The notes: generated by a model from the letters alone, not told the origin. Shown: positions 27,553 through 36,852, counted from the stretch's first letter. The stretch is 64,000 nt of DNA from Deltaproteobacteria bacterium (GCA_016704445.1 JADJAE010000035.1:1-64000), one strand, 5' to 3'. Numbers and translations: made by a program.

Positions 27553-28670
27553 CGCGTGGGGACCGCCAGCGGCACGCCGCGGGCCACGAGGTTGGCGGCG
27601 CGCAGGGTGCCGTCCATGGCGGAGAGCGCGTAGAGCTCCCTCGGGCCGAAGGGGTCGCCCACGCCGAACATCAGCGAGCGGGGGCCGCGCACGTCCGTCA
27701 CCACGCGCACCGCGTCGCCCGCGAGGATGGGCACCCGCCAGATGCGATCGACGATCTCGTCGGCCACGAACACGTTGCCGCACTCGTCCTGCGCGAGGCC
27801 CGACACCCGGCTGAACCCGCCGACGAAGGGCATCGCCGCGCCGATCGATCCGCCGTCGCCGCCCATGAGCTCGAGGCGCATCACGGTGTTGGTGTCTGAG
27901 CGGGCCACGAAGAGGTAGCGCCCCTGGGCGTCGACGAGGAGCTGCGTGGGGCTCGGCACGTCCGTCACCACGGCCTGCGCGACGGCGCCCGCGTCGTTGC
28001 CCGAGGGCAGCCGGTAGATGGTGTTCATGGTGGTGTCGCTGAACCAGATGCGGTCGGCGGCGTCGACGGCCAGGCCGCCCGGCTGACGGAGCCCCGACTG
28101 TCGGAGCGTCGGCGTCGTCGCCCCGGGAGCCACCTGGTAGATCGCCCCGTTTCCCGTACCCGCGCCGGTGTTGTTGAAGACCGCCAGCGCCAGGCCCGAG
28201 CTGCGGGTGAAGCGCAGCGCGACCACCTCGCCGGCCATCACCATGGTGACCGGGGTGGTGTCGCCAGCGCGCCGCAGCACCACCGTCGAGCCCTGCGCCA
28301 CGGCCACGCCGCCGAGCCCGTCGAAGACGAAGTCCCTCGCGCCGGTCAGACCCTCCAGCACCATCCGTGAGCTCGCCATGGCGGGCGCCATCTCGCAGGC
28401 CGGACCCTCGATCATCGGCCCCGTCTCCGAGGCGTCGACCGCCCCGTCGGTGGGCCCGATGTCCGGGACGCCCATGTCCGCCGGGAGGCCCGCGTCGGTC
28501 ACGTCGAACCTCGGCACGTCGCGAGGGCCCGCGTCCGTCGTCGCATCGGCGCGGCCGAGGTCGCTCACCGCGTCTCCCCCCGCGTCCGTGTGCAGCGCGT
28601 CATCCGGGAAGCACCCGACGCCGAGCGTCGCGGTGAGAGCGATCCAACCGAAGGCCCGACGTCGATCCAT
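27549..28670 (-). CDS. NHL/SMP-30-like beta-propeller lipoprotein
   Basis: A 373-residue protein. Signal peptide and lipobox LTATLGVGC, then an acidic D/A/T-rich tether of about 80 residues. From about residue 95 the repeats ARDFVFDGLGGVAVAQ, QPGGLAVDAADRIWFSDTTMNTIYRL, SPTQLLVDAQGRYLFVARSDTNTV and VSGLAQDECGNVFVADEIVDRIWRV are six-blade NHL-type propeller strands. Such proteins usually bind ligands or partners rather than catalyse. Start at ATG 28670, before the signal peptide. First gene of the operon propeller, Cys-rich lipoprotein, glutaredoxin; divergent from the propeller-cytochrome pair at 28830. Confidence 0.78.
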   Translation of the reverse strand: MDRRRAFGWIALTATLGVGCFPDDALHTDAGGDAVSDLGRADATTDAGPRDVPRFDVTDAGLPADMGVPDIGPTDGAVDASETGPMIEGPACEMAPAMASSRMVLEGLTGARDFVFDGLGGVAVAQGSTVVLRRAGDTTPVTMVMAGEVVALRFTRSSGLALAVFNNTGAGTGNGAIYQVAPGATTPTLRQSGLRQPGGLAVDAADRIWFSDTTMNTIYRLPSGNDAGAVAQAVVTDVPSPTQLLVDAQGRYLFVARSDTNTVMRLELMGGDGGSIGAAMPFVGGFSRVSGLAQDECGNVFVADEIVDRIWRVPILAGDAVRVVTDVRGPRSLMFGVGDPFGPRELYALSAMDGTLRAANLVARGVPLAVPTR

Positions 28671-28829
28671 CACGGCGCGAGCGTCGAACGAGAGGCCACG
28701 CGGGGTCAAGCGTCGCACGCGTCACGATGTCGCAGCATCAGCCGGGCGGAGCGCGCGTGGGTGCAATCTCCGGCCACCGGTGTCATGAAGCCACCGGGCG
28801 GCCAAGACCCTCCAACGTCCCGACATCCA

Positions 28830-30071
28830 ATGCTCCCACGCACCCTCCTCAGCCCCCTCAGCCCCTTCCTCTTCCTGGCCTCCTGCCTCGCCGGCTGCGG
28901 GGAGGAGCGCGTGGTCTACGACCGCCTCGACGCCAGCGCCTGGGGCTCCGGGTGCACCGACCCGGGCATCCCCGACGGCGGCCTCGGGTACGTCACCAAC
29001 AGCCTGATGAACTCCGTGGCGGTGCTCGACCTCGGCGCAGGCACCGTGCGCGCGACGCACCCGATCGGGGTCGGTCCGCTCGCGGAGAACGGCCCGCACC
29101 ACCTCGCGGTCGACCTCGCCCGCTCGGTGCTCTACTCGCCGCTGTCCTTCCCCGCGGCGGCCATCCCCGCGGGGCCTCACGCCGAGCACGGATCGTCGGA
29201 CACCCCGGGCATCTTCGTGAAGCGCTCGCTCTGCGACTTCCGCCTGCTGGGCCAGGTCGACGTCGACCCCAACCCCGGCGACATGGTGCTCTCCGCCGAC
29301 GGCCGCACGGCCTACGTCTCGCACTTCGACCTGCGCCGGGCGCAGGCCAACGTGGGCGACCCCGAGCGGCAGAAGTCCAACCTCATCGTCATCGACACCG
29401 CCACCATGACCCGCACGGCGACCATCCCGGTCTGCGTCGCCGCGCACGGCATGGTGGTCTCCTCCGACGGCCGCACGGTGTTCATGGCCTGCTACGGCGA
29501 CGACGCCCTCGGGGTGGTCTCCCTCGACGGCCCGCGGCCCACCGTGCGCCTCGTCTACATCGGCGGATCGCCCCCGAGAAGCACCACCAGCCCCTCCTAC
29601 GGCCCCTACTCCCTCGCGCTCTCCCCCGACGGGGCCTCGGTGTGGCTGGGCTGCGCCGTCGCCAACGTGCTCATCGCCTACGACGTCGCCAGCGGAACCC
29701 TCGACGAGTCGCGCCTCACCCGCCGCCTCCCGGGCAAGGCCTGGTTCCCGGGGTTCAGCCCCGACGGGTCGACCATGGTGGTGCCCACGCAGGGCCGCGA
29801 CAGCGTCACCCGGCTCTCCACCGGGCCTGGCCTGGCGCTGCGAGACCAGCGCTACTTCACCCCAGAGGAGTGCACCCTCCCCCATCAGGTCGCGTACGGC
29901 CCCGACGGGCTCTACTACCTGGTCTGCGAGGGCCGTCACACCTCCGACCCGGCGCGCAGCCAGCCCGGCAGCATCCTCGCGCTCCACCCCGACGACCTGC
30001 GCACGGTGCGGAGCTTTCCTGTCGGGGTGTTTCCCGACGCGATCGTCTTCGCGGGCGGTGGGTCACGATGA
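28830..30071 (+). CDS. YncE-like beta-propeller lipoprotein paired with a cytochrome c
   Basis: A 413-residue protein. Signal peptide FLFLASCLAGC with lipobox Cys near residue 23, then seven-blade YncE/lactonase-type repeats: GLGYVTNSLMNSVAVLDLG, GDMVLSADGRTAYVSH, HGMVVSSDGRTVFMACYGDDALGVVSL, YSLALSPDGASVWLG, VAYGPDGLYYLVCEG. The ATG at 28830 is chosen over upstream in-frame starts because the signal peptide begins there. Its stop overlaps the next gene's start (ATGA, 30068-30071), so the propeller and the cytochrome are probably made in equal amounts and may form a complex at the outer membrane. Confidence 0.8.
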   Translation: MLPRTLLSPLSPFLFLASCLAGCGEERVVYDRLDASAWGSGCTDPGIPDGGLGYVTNSLMNSVAVLDLGAGTVRATHPIGVGPLAENGPHHLAVDLARSVLYSPLSFPAAAIPAGPHAEHGSSDTPGIFVKRSLCDFRLLGQVDVDPNPGDMVLSADGRTAYVSHFDLRRAQANVGDPERQKSNLIVIDTATMTRTATIPVCVAAHGMVVSSDGRTVFMACYGDDALGVVSLDGPRPTVRLVYIGGSPPRSTTSPSYGPYSLALSPDGASVWLGCAVANVLIAYDVASGTLDESRLTRRLPGKAWFPGFSPDGSTMVVPTQGRDSVTRLSTGPGLALRDQRYFTPEECTLPHQVAYGPDGLYYLVCEGRHTSDPARSQPGSILALHPDDLRTVRSFPVGVFPDAIVFAGGGSR

Positions 30072-30811
30072 GGTCCGCCGTCGCCCTCGCCCTCGCGCTG
30101 CTGCTCCCGGCGTGCGCCGACACGGAGCTTCGCCTGCCGGCCTCCGCGGAGGGCGCCGCCATCGCGCAGAACCCCGGGTCCAGCCGCTCCCGCTACAACG
30201 TCTTCGCGTGCACCACCTGCCACGCCGTGAGGCCCTCGGAGGTCGGCGCCCGGCTGCTCCCCGGGGCGCCGCTGGAGGGCGCCGCGCGGAGGGCGTCGTT
30301 CTGGGGCGGCGAGACCGTGCACCTCCACGAGGCCGTCGAGCGCTGCTGGACCTTCTTCATGCGAGGCACCCCCACGGACCTCGACGGCCGCACCGGCGAG
30401 GCCCTCTACGCCTGGCTCGAATCGCTGAGCCCCGACGGCTCCACCGCGGGCGCGCAGCCCGTCGCGCAGACCTATCCGCGCGTGGTTCGCCCGCTCGGCG
30501 ACGGCGACGCCACCAGGGCCCAGGCCGTGTGGACCCGCGCGTGCGCCAACTGCCACGGGGCGATCGGGACGGGCGCCGGACGGCTCGGCCCGCTGATCTC
30601 CATCGTCCCCGGCGACACCCAGCGCGAGCACTGCGACGAGGTGCTCCCGTCGGGCTACGCCGACCGCACGACCTACGTGCGCACGGTGGTGGTGGAGAAG
30701 GTCCGCCACGGGAGCTTCCTCGGCTACGCCGGCTCGATGCCGCCCTTCTCCGTCGAGGCCCTCTCCGACGCCGACGTGCGCGACCTCACCATGCTCTTCC
30801 GCTGCCCCTGA
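30068..30811 (+). CDS. Di-heme cytochrome c lipoprotein
   Basis: A 247-residue protein. Signal peptide ALALALLLPAC, lipobox Cys near residue 16. Two heme c sites are visible: CTTCH near residue 48 and CANCH near residue 160. Met residues (FLGYAGSMPPF) could supply axial ligands as in class I cytochromes. Translation is coupled to the propeller gene upstream. The split arrangement, propeller then di-heme protein, mirrors the single fused protein at 42013-44289 in this window. Electron transfer role inferred; partners unknown. Confidence 0.85.
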   Translation: MRSAVALALALLLPACADTELRLPASAEGAAIAQNPGSSRSRYNVFACTTCHAVRPSEVGARLLPGAPLEGAARRASFWGGETVHLHEAVERCWTFFMRGTPTDLDGRTGEALYAWLESLSPDGSTAGAQPVAQTYPRVVRPLGDGDATRAQAVWTRACANCHGAIGTGAGRLGPLISIVPGDTQREHCDEVLPSGYADRTTYVRTVVVEKVRHGSFLGYAGSMPPFSVEALSDADVRDLTMLFRCP

Positions 30812-30862
30812 GCGCCTTCGTCGACCCGCCCCGCGCTTTCTGCGAGACTCCTCCCCCCCACC

Positions 30863-31474
30863 ATGCAACTGACCGAGCTCCTCGAACGCCGGGTGACCCG
30901 CATCGCCGAGGTCGCCGAATGGTTCGCCGACCGCCCCTTCGCAGAGCGCCGCGAGGCCCTCTTCTCCCTCGACCGCGCGGGCCAGCGGCACCTCTACGCG
31001 GTCGCCGCGCAGGCCGAGGCGATCTCCCTCGCCGACCTCGTCCCCGCCGAGAAGCCCGACCGCGCGGAGGTGCGCCACCACGGGCGCAACACCCTCCCTG
31101 TACCGAAGGCCTTCCGCACCTTCGAGAAGCGCTTCTGCCGCCCCGACGACGGCAGCTCCCGCCTCTTCGGCTACAACGAGGGCGCCTCGGTGCGGTGGTT
31201 CGGCCCGGGTTACTTCGTCGCGTATGCCGTGCGCGACAACCCCGTGTGGGCGGCCCGAGGCGACGTCGTGGTGGACTACTTCCAGGTGCCCGACCGCGCC
31301 GTCGTCGGGTCGTGGCCGACGGTGGTCCCCAACGAGCAGGGGCTGCAACGCCTGGTCTTCGCCGGCACCCGCGACTTCCTCCGCAGGGTCACCGACGGCG
31401 TGAGCATCGGCGCGGCCTACAAGGGCGAGCGGGCGCTCGACCACTACTTCGTCCTGCTGCGCGACGACCGCTAG
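30863..31474 (+). CDS. Conserved hypothetical protein
   Basis: A 203-residue soluble protein with no signal peptide. It has an N-terminal helix (LTELLERRVTRIAEVAEWFADR), then beta-rich sequence with KRFCRPDDGSSRLFGYNEGA, RWFGPGYFVAYAVRDNP, VVVDYFQVPDRAVVGSWPTVVPNEQGLQRLVF and a C-terminal DHYFVLLRDD. Conservation-like density of aromatic residues suggests a compact single domain, but I do not recognise it. The ATG follows ACTCCTCCCCCCACC without a Shine-Dalgarno sequence. Convergent with, and overlapping by 4 bp, the hybrid kinase gene. Confidence 0.65.
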   Translation: MQLTELLERRVTRIAEVAEWFADRPFAERREALFSLDRAGQRHLYAVAAQAEAISLADLVPAEKPDRAEVRHHGRNTLPVPKAFRTFEKRFCRPDDGSSRLFGYNEGASVRWFGPGYFVAYAVRDNPVWAARGDVVVDYFQVPDRAVVGSWPTVVPNEQGLQRLVFAGTRDFLRRVTDGVSIGAAYKGERALDHYFVLLRDDR

Positions 31475-33393
31475 GCCGTCGGCCGCGCGACCCCCTGCGC
31501 CTCGCAGAGCCGGTCGAGCAGCGCCATGAGCTGCTCGAAGTCGAAGGGCTTCTCGATCCAGCGGTCGGGGAGCCGGTCGAGCAGCTCTCGCGCCCGCGCC
31601 GTGAAGGCCCCGCCGGTCATGAACACCATCCGCGACGCCAGCGCCCGGTGCTCCTGCTCGACCCAGTCGTAGAGGTCCATCCCGGTGACCTCGGGCATCA
31701 TCAGGTCGCAGAGGATGAGCTGCCAGTCGCCGCTCTCGGTGATCCGCGCCCGGGCCTCCGGCACGGAGGCCACCGGGGTGACGTCGTAGCGCCCCTTGAG
31801 GAGCGCCTCCAGCACGCTGCGGACGTTGCGCTCGTCGTCCACCAGCAGCAGCCGAGGGCGGACCGAGCGCTCTCTCGGCGGGGCGGACGGCGGCGGGGCG
31901 GACGGCGCCGGGGCCGTCGCGGCGACCGCCGGGAGCACCACGGTGAAGGCGCTGCCGACGCCGCGGGTGCTGTCCACCTCGATGCGCCCTCCGAAGGACG
32001 ACACGATCGACTGGCACACCGAGAGCCCGAGGCCCGAGCCCGCGCCCGGGGCCTTCGTCGTGAAGAAGGGATCGAAGAGCCGGGGCAGGTGCTCCCTGGC
32101 GATGCCCTCGCCCGTGTCGCTCACCGTGATGCGCACCTCGCCGGGCGCGTCGCGCGTGGTGACCTTCACCTCGTGGGCCGCCGCGTCCCCCTCGGGGATC
32201 GCGTGGGCCGCGTTGACCACCAGGTTGAGCAGCACCTGCACGAGGCGCCCCTCGTTGGCGCGCACCCTCGACCGGGCGGTGAGGTCGCGGGTGACCCTCG
32301 CCCGGAAGCGCAGCTCGCTCTCCGCGAGGAGCAGCGCCGACTCGACCGCGGCGCTCACATCCGTGGCCGTGGTGTCGTCGCGGGCCTCGCGGGCGAAGCT
32401 GCCCAGGTCGCGCACGATCTTCTGCACCCGCCGCACGCCGTCGAGCGCGCCGCGGACGTTGTCCTGCAGGGCCGCGAGGTCGGGCGATGGGGAGGCGAGG
32501 CCCTCGGCCAGGCGCTCCAGGTTGGGCAGCACGTAGGCCAGCGGGTTGTTGATCTCGTGGGCGACGCCCGCCGCGAGCAGCCCGATGCTGGCGAGGCGGT
32601 CGGAGTGGATGAGCTGCGCCCGCAGCTTCGCGCTCTCCGTCGCGTCGGTCGCCACCGCGAGGAGCGAGGGCTTGCCGTCGAAGACCAGCGGAAACGCGAC
32701 CACCTCGGCCTCGAAATGGGTGCCGTCGCGGCGCATGAAGCGCTCCCGCTCGAGGCCCTCCGCGGCGCCCGTCTCGACCATCCGACGGATGCGCGCGGCC
32801 ACCCCGGCGCGGTCGTCGGGGTAGACGAGGTCGATCACCCGGGAGCCCACCATCTCGGCCGGACTGCCGTATGCGCAGGCCTTCGCCGCGGTCGCGTTGG
32901 CGTAGACGATGATTCCCTGGCGGTGCACCACCACCAGGGCGGGCAGCACGTCGAGCAGCGCCCGGAAGCTCGCCTCGGCGCGCTGCACCACCTCCTCGGC
33001 CGCGCGCCTCGCGGTGACGTCCCTCACGAAGGCCAGGTAGCGGCCGTCGTCGAGGCGGGTCGTGGACACCTCCGCCACGAAGCTGCTCCCGTCGCCGCGC
33101 AGGAGCCTGCGCTCGGAGAGGAAGGGCTGCCCGGTCTCGATCTTCGAGAGGTCGACGGCGCGCTGCTGGATGTCCTCGGGGTGGACGACCTCGCGGAGGT
33201 TGAGCCCCAGCACCTCGTCGCGGGTTCGCCCTAGCATCTGGCAACCCCGGAGGTTGACCTCGACGTAGACCCCCCGGGCGTCGGAGACGAAGATGCCGTC
33301 CGTGGCCTGGTCCATCCAGGTGCTGAGGACGGGGGGGCGCCGCGTCTCGACCTCGGCCATGGTTTCACTCGGTCGTTCGCGTGCGCTGCCCAT
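31471..33393 (-). CDS. Hybrid histidine kinase (PAS-PAS-HisKA-HATPase-REC)
   Basis: A 640-residue cytoplasmic sensor kinase. Two PAS domains lie near residues 25-130 and 140-255 (DQATDGIFVSDARGVYVEVN; LDVLPALVVVHRQGIIVYAN). The phosphoacceptor is in LAAGVAHEINNPL, the ATP lid in NLVVNAAHA, DTGEGI and GSGLGLSVCQSIV, and the receiver has LLLVDDERN, CDLMMPEVTG (phospho-Asp) and EKPFD. There is no membrane helix, so signals arrive inside the cell or via partners. Start at 33393, with GGGAAGC ahead; ATG 33360 is an alternative. It is divergent from the propeller lipoprotein at 33542. Confidence 0.9.
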   Translation of the reverse strand: MGSARERPSETMAEVETRRPPVLSTWMDQATDGIFVSDARGVYVEVNLRGCQMLGRTRDEVLGLNLREVVHPEDIQQRAVDLSKIETGQPFLSERRLLRGDGSSFVAEVSTTRLDDGRYLAFVRDVTARRAAEEVVQRAEASFRALLDVLPALVVVHRQGIIVYANATAAKACAYGSPAEMVGSRVIDLVYPDDRAGVAARIRRMVETGAAEGLERERFMRRDGTHFEAEVVAFPLVFDGKPSLLAVATDATESAKLRAQLIHSDRLASIGLLAAGVAHEINNPLAYVLPNLERLAEGLASPSPDLAALQDNVRGALDGVRRVQKIVRDLGSFAREARDDTTATDVSAAVESALLLAESELRFRARVTRDLTARSRVRANEGRLVQVLLNLVVNAAHAIPEGDAAAHEVKVTTRDAPGEVRITVSDTGEGIAREHLPRLFDPFFTTKAPGAGSGLGLSVCQSIVSSFGGRIEVDSTRGVGSAFTVVLPAVAATAPAPSAPPPSAPPRERSVRPRLLLVDDERNVRSVLEALLKGRYDVTPVASVPEARARITESGDWQLILCDLMMPEVTGMDLYDWVEQEHRALASRMVFMTGGAFTARARELLDRLPDRWIEKPFDFEQLMALLDRLCEAQGVARPTA

Positions 33394-33527
33394 TGCTTCG
33401 GTTGCTTCCCGCCTGGCACTCTAGCGCCGGCGCGCGGCGGAGGGCAGTCCCGCGTCGCGCGGCGCGCTCGGCGGAACACCGTCGTTGACAAGCTCCGACC
33501 TTCGGGGCGACACCCACCGCGCTCGCT

Positions 33528-33544
33528 GGAGGTACACGTCCTTG
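33528..33544 (+). promoter_or_regulatory. Strong ribosome-binding site before a TTG start
   Basis: GGAGG (33528-33532) lies nine bases before TTG 33542, which opens a good lipoprotein signal peptide (LKLSNRSVFAALALAAL). The next in-frame ATG is far inside the protein, so TTG is the likely true start. A rare start codon with an ideal Shine-Dalgarno may tune expression. Confidence 0.6.
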
Positions 33545-35965
33545 AAGCTGTCGAACCGTTCCGTCTTCGCCGCGCTGGCCCTCGCCGCGCTGCCGCTGTC
33601 CTGCTCGTCGGCGCGGGTGCGCCCCAACTCCGCGGGAGGCGCCTCCGGGCCGGTGCGGGTCTTCACCGACTCGGACTTCATCAATGACGTCGCCAGCGCG
33701 GAGGGCTTCGTCTACGTCGCCACCGAGCGGGGGCTGCTGAAGTACCCCGCCACCGGCGGCACGCCCGCCCGGCTCACCACCCGCGACGGACTGCCCTCCG
33801 ACCGGCTGCTCGCCGTGGCCGTGAGCGACGACGGCGCCGCCGTCTGGGTCGCCACCGCGCAGGGCATCGTGCGCGCCGGGGCCACCGGGGCCTTCGCGCC
33901 GGTCGGGCACCCGCAGGCGCAGCCCGACGTGGGCAAGCCGACCGCCCTGCTCACCACCGCCAACGGGGTGATCCTCGGGGGAGAGCGCGGCCTCGCCCGC
34001 TGGGACGGCACCGCGTGGTCGAAGCTCACCGACCGCTACCAGGTGACGGACCTCTCCCGCGGCGCCGACGACCGCGTGCTGGTCGCCACCGCGCAGACCG
34101 GGCTGCTGGCGCTCGCCGCCGACCTCACGGCCCTCGATGAGCACAACGCCCCGTCGGGCATCCCCGAGCAGATGATCCGCAGCGTGGTGTCGCTCCCGGG
34201 CGGCAAGCTCTGGGCGCTGGCGCAGGGGCCGACCGGGATGCAGCTCGCGCACTTCGATGGCACCCGGTGGTTCGGGTACACCACGGCCGAGACCGCGAGG
34301 GCGACCTGGCTGGCGGTGGTCCCGTCCGCCGCCGGGGCCGCGCTGGTGACCCAGGCCGGACTCTTCGACATCGTGCTCGACCGCGGCGAGGACCTCCTCC
34401 CCACCGGCGCCGCCTCCCCGGGCGGAACCGCCCGCATCGAGCTTCACCCCTCGGTCTACGAGCCCCCTCCCCCGCCTCCGCCGCCTGCTCCTCCGGCGCC
34501 CACGCGCCGCGGACGTCGCCCCGCCGCCCGCCCCGCAGCGCCCGCCCGCCCCGCGGCGCCCGCCCGCCCCGCAGCGCCCGCCCGCCCCGCGGCCACGACC
34601 GCGAGCCCGACGACCGCGGGCGCTGACGCCGCGGTGAGCACCGACGCCAGCGTGGCCGACGCGGCGGTCGCTGCCCGTCCCGCCGCCTCGGTCGATGGTG
34701 GAGCCTCCGACGGCGGCGCCACCGCCTCCGATGCCAGCGTCGCCATGGAGGCCGGGGATGCCGGCGCCCCGGTGGTGCTCGCCCCCATCCGGGTAAGGGA
34801 TCTCCCGGCCCTGGGCTTCCCCATCGAGCGCCAGAGCGGCGGACCGACCATCGACGCGCCGACCTACGGTCTGGTCGCGGTGGCCAACCGGGTTCCGTCG
34901 GACGCGGTGCGGGCCGACGTGGCCGGGCGAGACACCTTCATCGCGCGCGTGGGCCTCGGGGTGACGCGCGTGCAGACGCGCCCCAACCAGCCCTCGGTGG
35001 AGTACCGGGTGCACGACCTCGCGATGCAGCGTCGGGCGCTCTCGGTCGCCACCGACGGGCGCGGCAACGTGTGGATGGTCAGCGAGGACGGCGGTCCGGT
35101 TCGGTACAACGGCCGCATCTTCGAGCGGGTGGCGCTGGAGGAAGACCCCCAGGTGCACCCGCTGATGTTCTGGTCGCAGGGCTCCAACGCCTACGCGGTC
35201 GCCCGGGTCGGCGACGCCAACATCCTCCGCGGCTACAAGCTGGAGGGCACCACCTGGCGTCGGCTGCTCGACGGCCCTGTCGAGACCTACGGGCCGGGGA
35301 CGGTGGACGTGCGCTTCCTCGCGGCCGACCGCGCGGGCAAGCTCTGGGTGGGCCTGCGGGTGCTGCCCCCGGCCGGAGCCGCCGGAGACTCGCGCGAGCT
35401 GGGCGTGGCGGTGCTCGACCCCAACGCCCCGGTAGCGCCGCAGTACAACGCCAACGTGCCCGCGACGGGCGGAGAGAACGGCAGCCGCCGCGCCCCGAGC
35501 GACCTCTCCGCGGTGGCCTTCGACGCCGCCGGAACCGCCTGGTTCGCGGGCCTCGACGGGCTCACCTCGATCAACCCCGCGGGCGAGGTGGCCCGCTTCC
35601 GCGAGGCGGAAGGGGTGCGCGGCGACCTCGTGGGCGATGTCACTCGCGCCCTCGGCGACCGTATCTACTTCGCCACGCCCGAGGGCCTCGGGCTGCGGGC
35701 CAACAACGAGTTCAGCTTCCCGGTGGAGGGCTCCTCGGCGCAGCCCCGGGTGACGGCGCTCTCGGTCGACACCAACGGATCGCTCTGGGGCGCCGGACCC
35801 CGAGGCGTCTGGCGCTACGACGGGCGCACCTTCACCCGGGTGGGCCGCGCCGAGGGCCTGCCCACCGAGGACTTCAACGACATCGCCGTCGACGCGCAGA
35901 ACCGCGTGTGGCTCTCCAACACCGACGGGCTCGTGCTCTACGATCAGGCCATCCGCACGCAGTGA
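33542..35965 (+). CDS. Reg_prop-like beta-propeller lipoprotein, possible partner of the hybrid kinase
   Basis: An 807-residue protein starting at TTG. Lipobox LPLSC near residue 20. Propeller repeats recall the two-component-regulator propeller pattern (TTRDGLPSDRLLAVAVSDDGAAVWVATAQGI; GLPTEDFNDIAVDAQNRVWLSNTDGLVLY). The two propeller halves are separated by about 110 residues of Pro/Ala/Arg-rich and then D/A/G-rich linker (residues about 305-415, with repeated ARPAAP). In Bacteroidota, Reg_prop domains form the periplasmic sensor of hybrid kinases; here the propeller is a separate lipoprotein divergent from a kinase with no outside domain. Confidence 0.72.
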   Translation: MKLSNRSVFAALALAALPLSCSSARVRPNSAGGASGPVRVFTDSDFINDVASAEGFVYVATERGLLKYPATGGTPARLTTRDGLPSDRLLAVAVSDDGAAVWVATAQGIVRAGATGAFAPVGHPQAQPDVGKPTALLTTANGVILGGERGLARWDGTAWSKLTDRYQVTDLSRGADDRVLVATAQTGLLALAADLTALDEHNAPSGIPEQMIRSVVSLPGGKLWALAQGPTGMQLAHFDGTRWFGYTTAETARATWLAVVPSAAGAALVTQAGLFDIVLDRGEDLLPTGAASPGGTARIELHPSVYEPPPPPPPPAPPAPTRRGRRPAARPAAPARPAAPARPAAPARPAATTASPTTAGADAAVSTDASVADAAVAARPAASVDGGASDGGATASDASVAMEAGDAGAPVVLAPIRVRDLPALGFPIERQSGGPTIDAPTYGLVAVANRVPSDAVRADVAGRDTFIARVGLGVTRVQTRPNQPSVEYRVHDLAMQRRALSVATDGRGNVWMVSEDGGPVRYNGRIFERVALEEDPQVHPLMFWSQGSNAYAVARVGDANILRGYKLEGTTWRRLLDGPVETYGPGTVDVRFLAADRAGKLWVGLRVLPPAGAAGDSRELGVAVLDPNAPVAPQYNANVPATGGENGSRRAPSDLSAVAFDAAGTAWFAGLDGLTSINPAGEVARFREAEGVRGDLVGDVTRALGDRIYFATPEGLGLRANNEFSFPVEGSSAQPRVTALSVDTNGSLWGAGPRGVWRYDGRTFTRVGRAEGLPTEDFNDIAVDAQNRVWLSNTDGLVLYDQAIRTQ

Positions 35966-36009
35966 CCGACGGGACGCCCGCCCGCGATGGGCGTAGGCTC
36001 CCCACCCTC

Positions 36010-36309
36010 ATGAGGTTGCTGATGATGCATCGATCCCTCGCGATGGCCCTCGTGCTCTCGCTCGCCGGCGTCGCCTCGGCCTCCCCTCACGCCGCCGTGC
36101 CCGACGACGCGCAGCGCAGCGCCCAGGGGCGCACCCGTCGCTCCCGCCCTCATCGCTCGCGCTCCCACCACGGATCGCGCCACCAACGCCCCGACGCCGG
36201 CCCCCCGCAGGAAGCCGCTGCCACGCCGCCCGCGGAGCAGCCCCCCGCGGAGCGCCCGGTGCCGGCTCCTCGCGACCCCCGCGACCCGCTCATCCCGCTC
36301 CCCTTCTGA
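36010..36309 (+). CDS. Small exported basic, Pro-rich peptide
   Basis: A 99-residue protein with a cleavable signal peptide (MALVLSLAGVASAS, cut near residue 25) and a low-complexity mature chain: first Arg/Ser/His-rich, then Pro/Ala/Glu-rich, ending DPLIPLPF. ATG 36010 or 36022 could start it. Codon bias and signal peptide support it as real. No family recognised. Confidence 0.5.
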   Translation: MRLLMMHRSLAMALVLSLAGVASASPHAAVPDDAQRSAQGRTRRSRPHRSRSHHGSRHQRPDAGPPQEAAATPPAEQPPAERPVPAPRDPRDPLIPLPF

Positions 36310-36334
36310 CCCCGACGCTCGCTGAACATCGCTC

Positions 36335-36354
36335 GCGCCCTTCCGTCCGGGCGC
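36335..36354 (+). terminator. Hairpin downstream of the small Pro-rich peptide gene
   Basis: GCGCCC - TTCCGTCC - GGGCGC, a 6-bp GC stem 25 bp after the stop of the 36010 gene. There is no T-tract, so terminator function is uncertain. Confidence 0.3.
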
Positions 36355-36405
36355 CCGAGGACACACCAATGCACGACGACCGTTCGTGATGGTGGAGGTG
36401 AAGTG

Positions 36406-36852
36406 ATGGCTCAGGGTCTCGTGCTCCCGTGTGCTTCGTGTGGACAGAAGAACCGCATCCCCCCAGGGCGCCTCGGCGACCGGGCCCGCTGCGGCAAGTG
36501 CCAGCAGACCGTGCACGAGCCCGGCGCCGTGGTCGCGATCGACCGCGACGACGAGCTCCAGTCGCTGCTCGAGGGCGCCGACGTCCCGGTGCTCATCGAC
36601 TTCTGGGCGCCGTGGTGCGGGCCGTGCCGCGCGGTCGCCCCGGAGGTCGCCAAGGTGAGCGCCCGCCACGCCGCCGACGTGCTCGTGCTCAAGGTGAACA
36701 CCGACGTCGACCCGACCGTGGGGCAGCGCCACGGCATCCAGTCGATCCCGACGATGGCGCTGTTTCGAGGCGGCTCCGAGGTCGCGCGCACCAGCGGCTC
36801 ACGCCCGGCGTCGGCCATCGAGCAGTGGATGACGCAGGCCCTCGCTCGCTGA
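36406..36852 (+). CDS. trxC: Thioredoxin 2 with N-terminal zinc ribbon
   Basis: A 148-residue cytoplasmic thioredoxin. N-terminal zinc site with CASC (residues 9-12) and CGKC (about 29-32), as in TrxC. The thioredoxin domain has the active site FWAPWCGPC and cis-Pro IQSIPTMALF. Reduces disulfides; the zinc ribbon makes TrxC responsive to oxidative stress in E. coli. An excellent site GGAGGTGAAGTG precedes the ATG at 36406. Convergent with the ASPIC gene, ending 5 bp from it. Confidence 0.92.
   Translation: MAQGLVLPCASCGQKNRIPPGRLGDRARCGKCQQTVHEPGAVVAIDRDDELQSLLEGADVPVLIDFWAPWCGPCRAVAPEVAKVSARHAADVLVLKVNTDVDPTVGQRHGIQSIPTMALFRGGSEVARTSGSRPASAIEQWMTQALAR

Noticed and set aside
23956..27633. 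1,225-codon plus-strand open frame
   Set aside because: It crosses alaX, the glutaredoxin and the Cys-rich lipoprotein, all clear on the minus strand.
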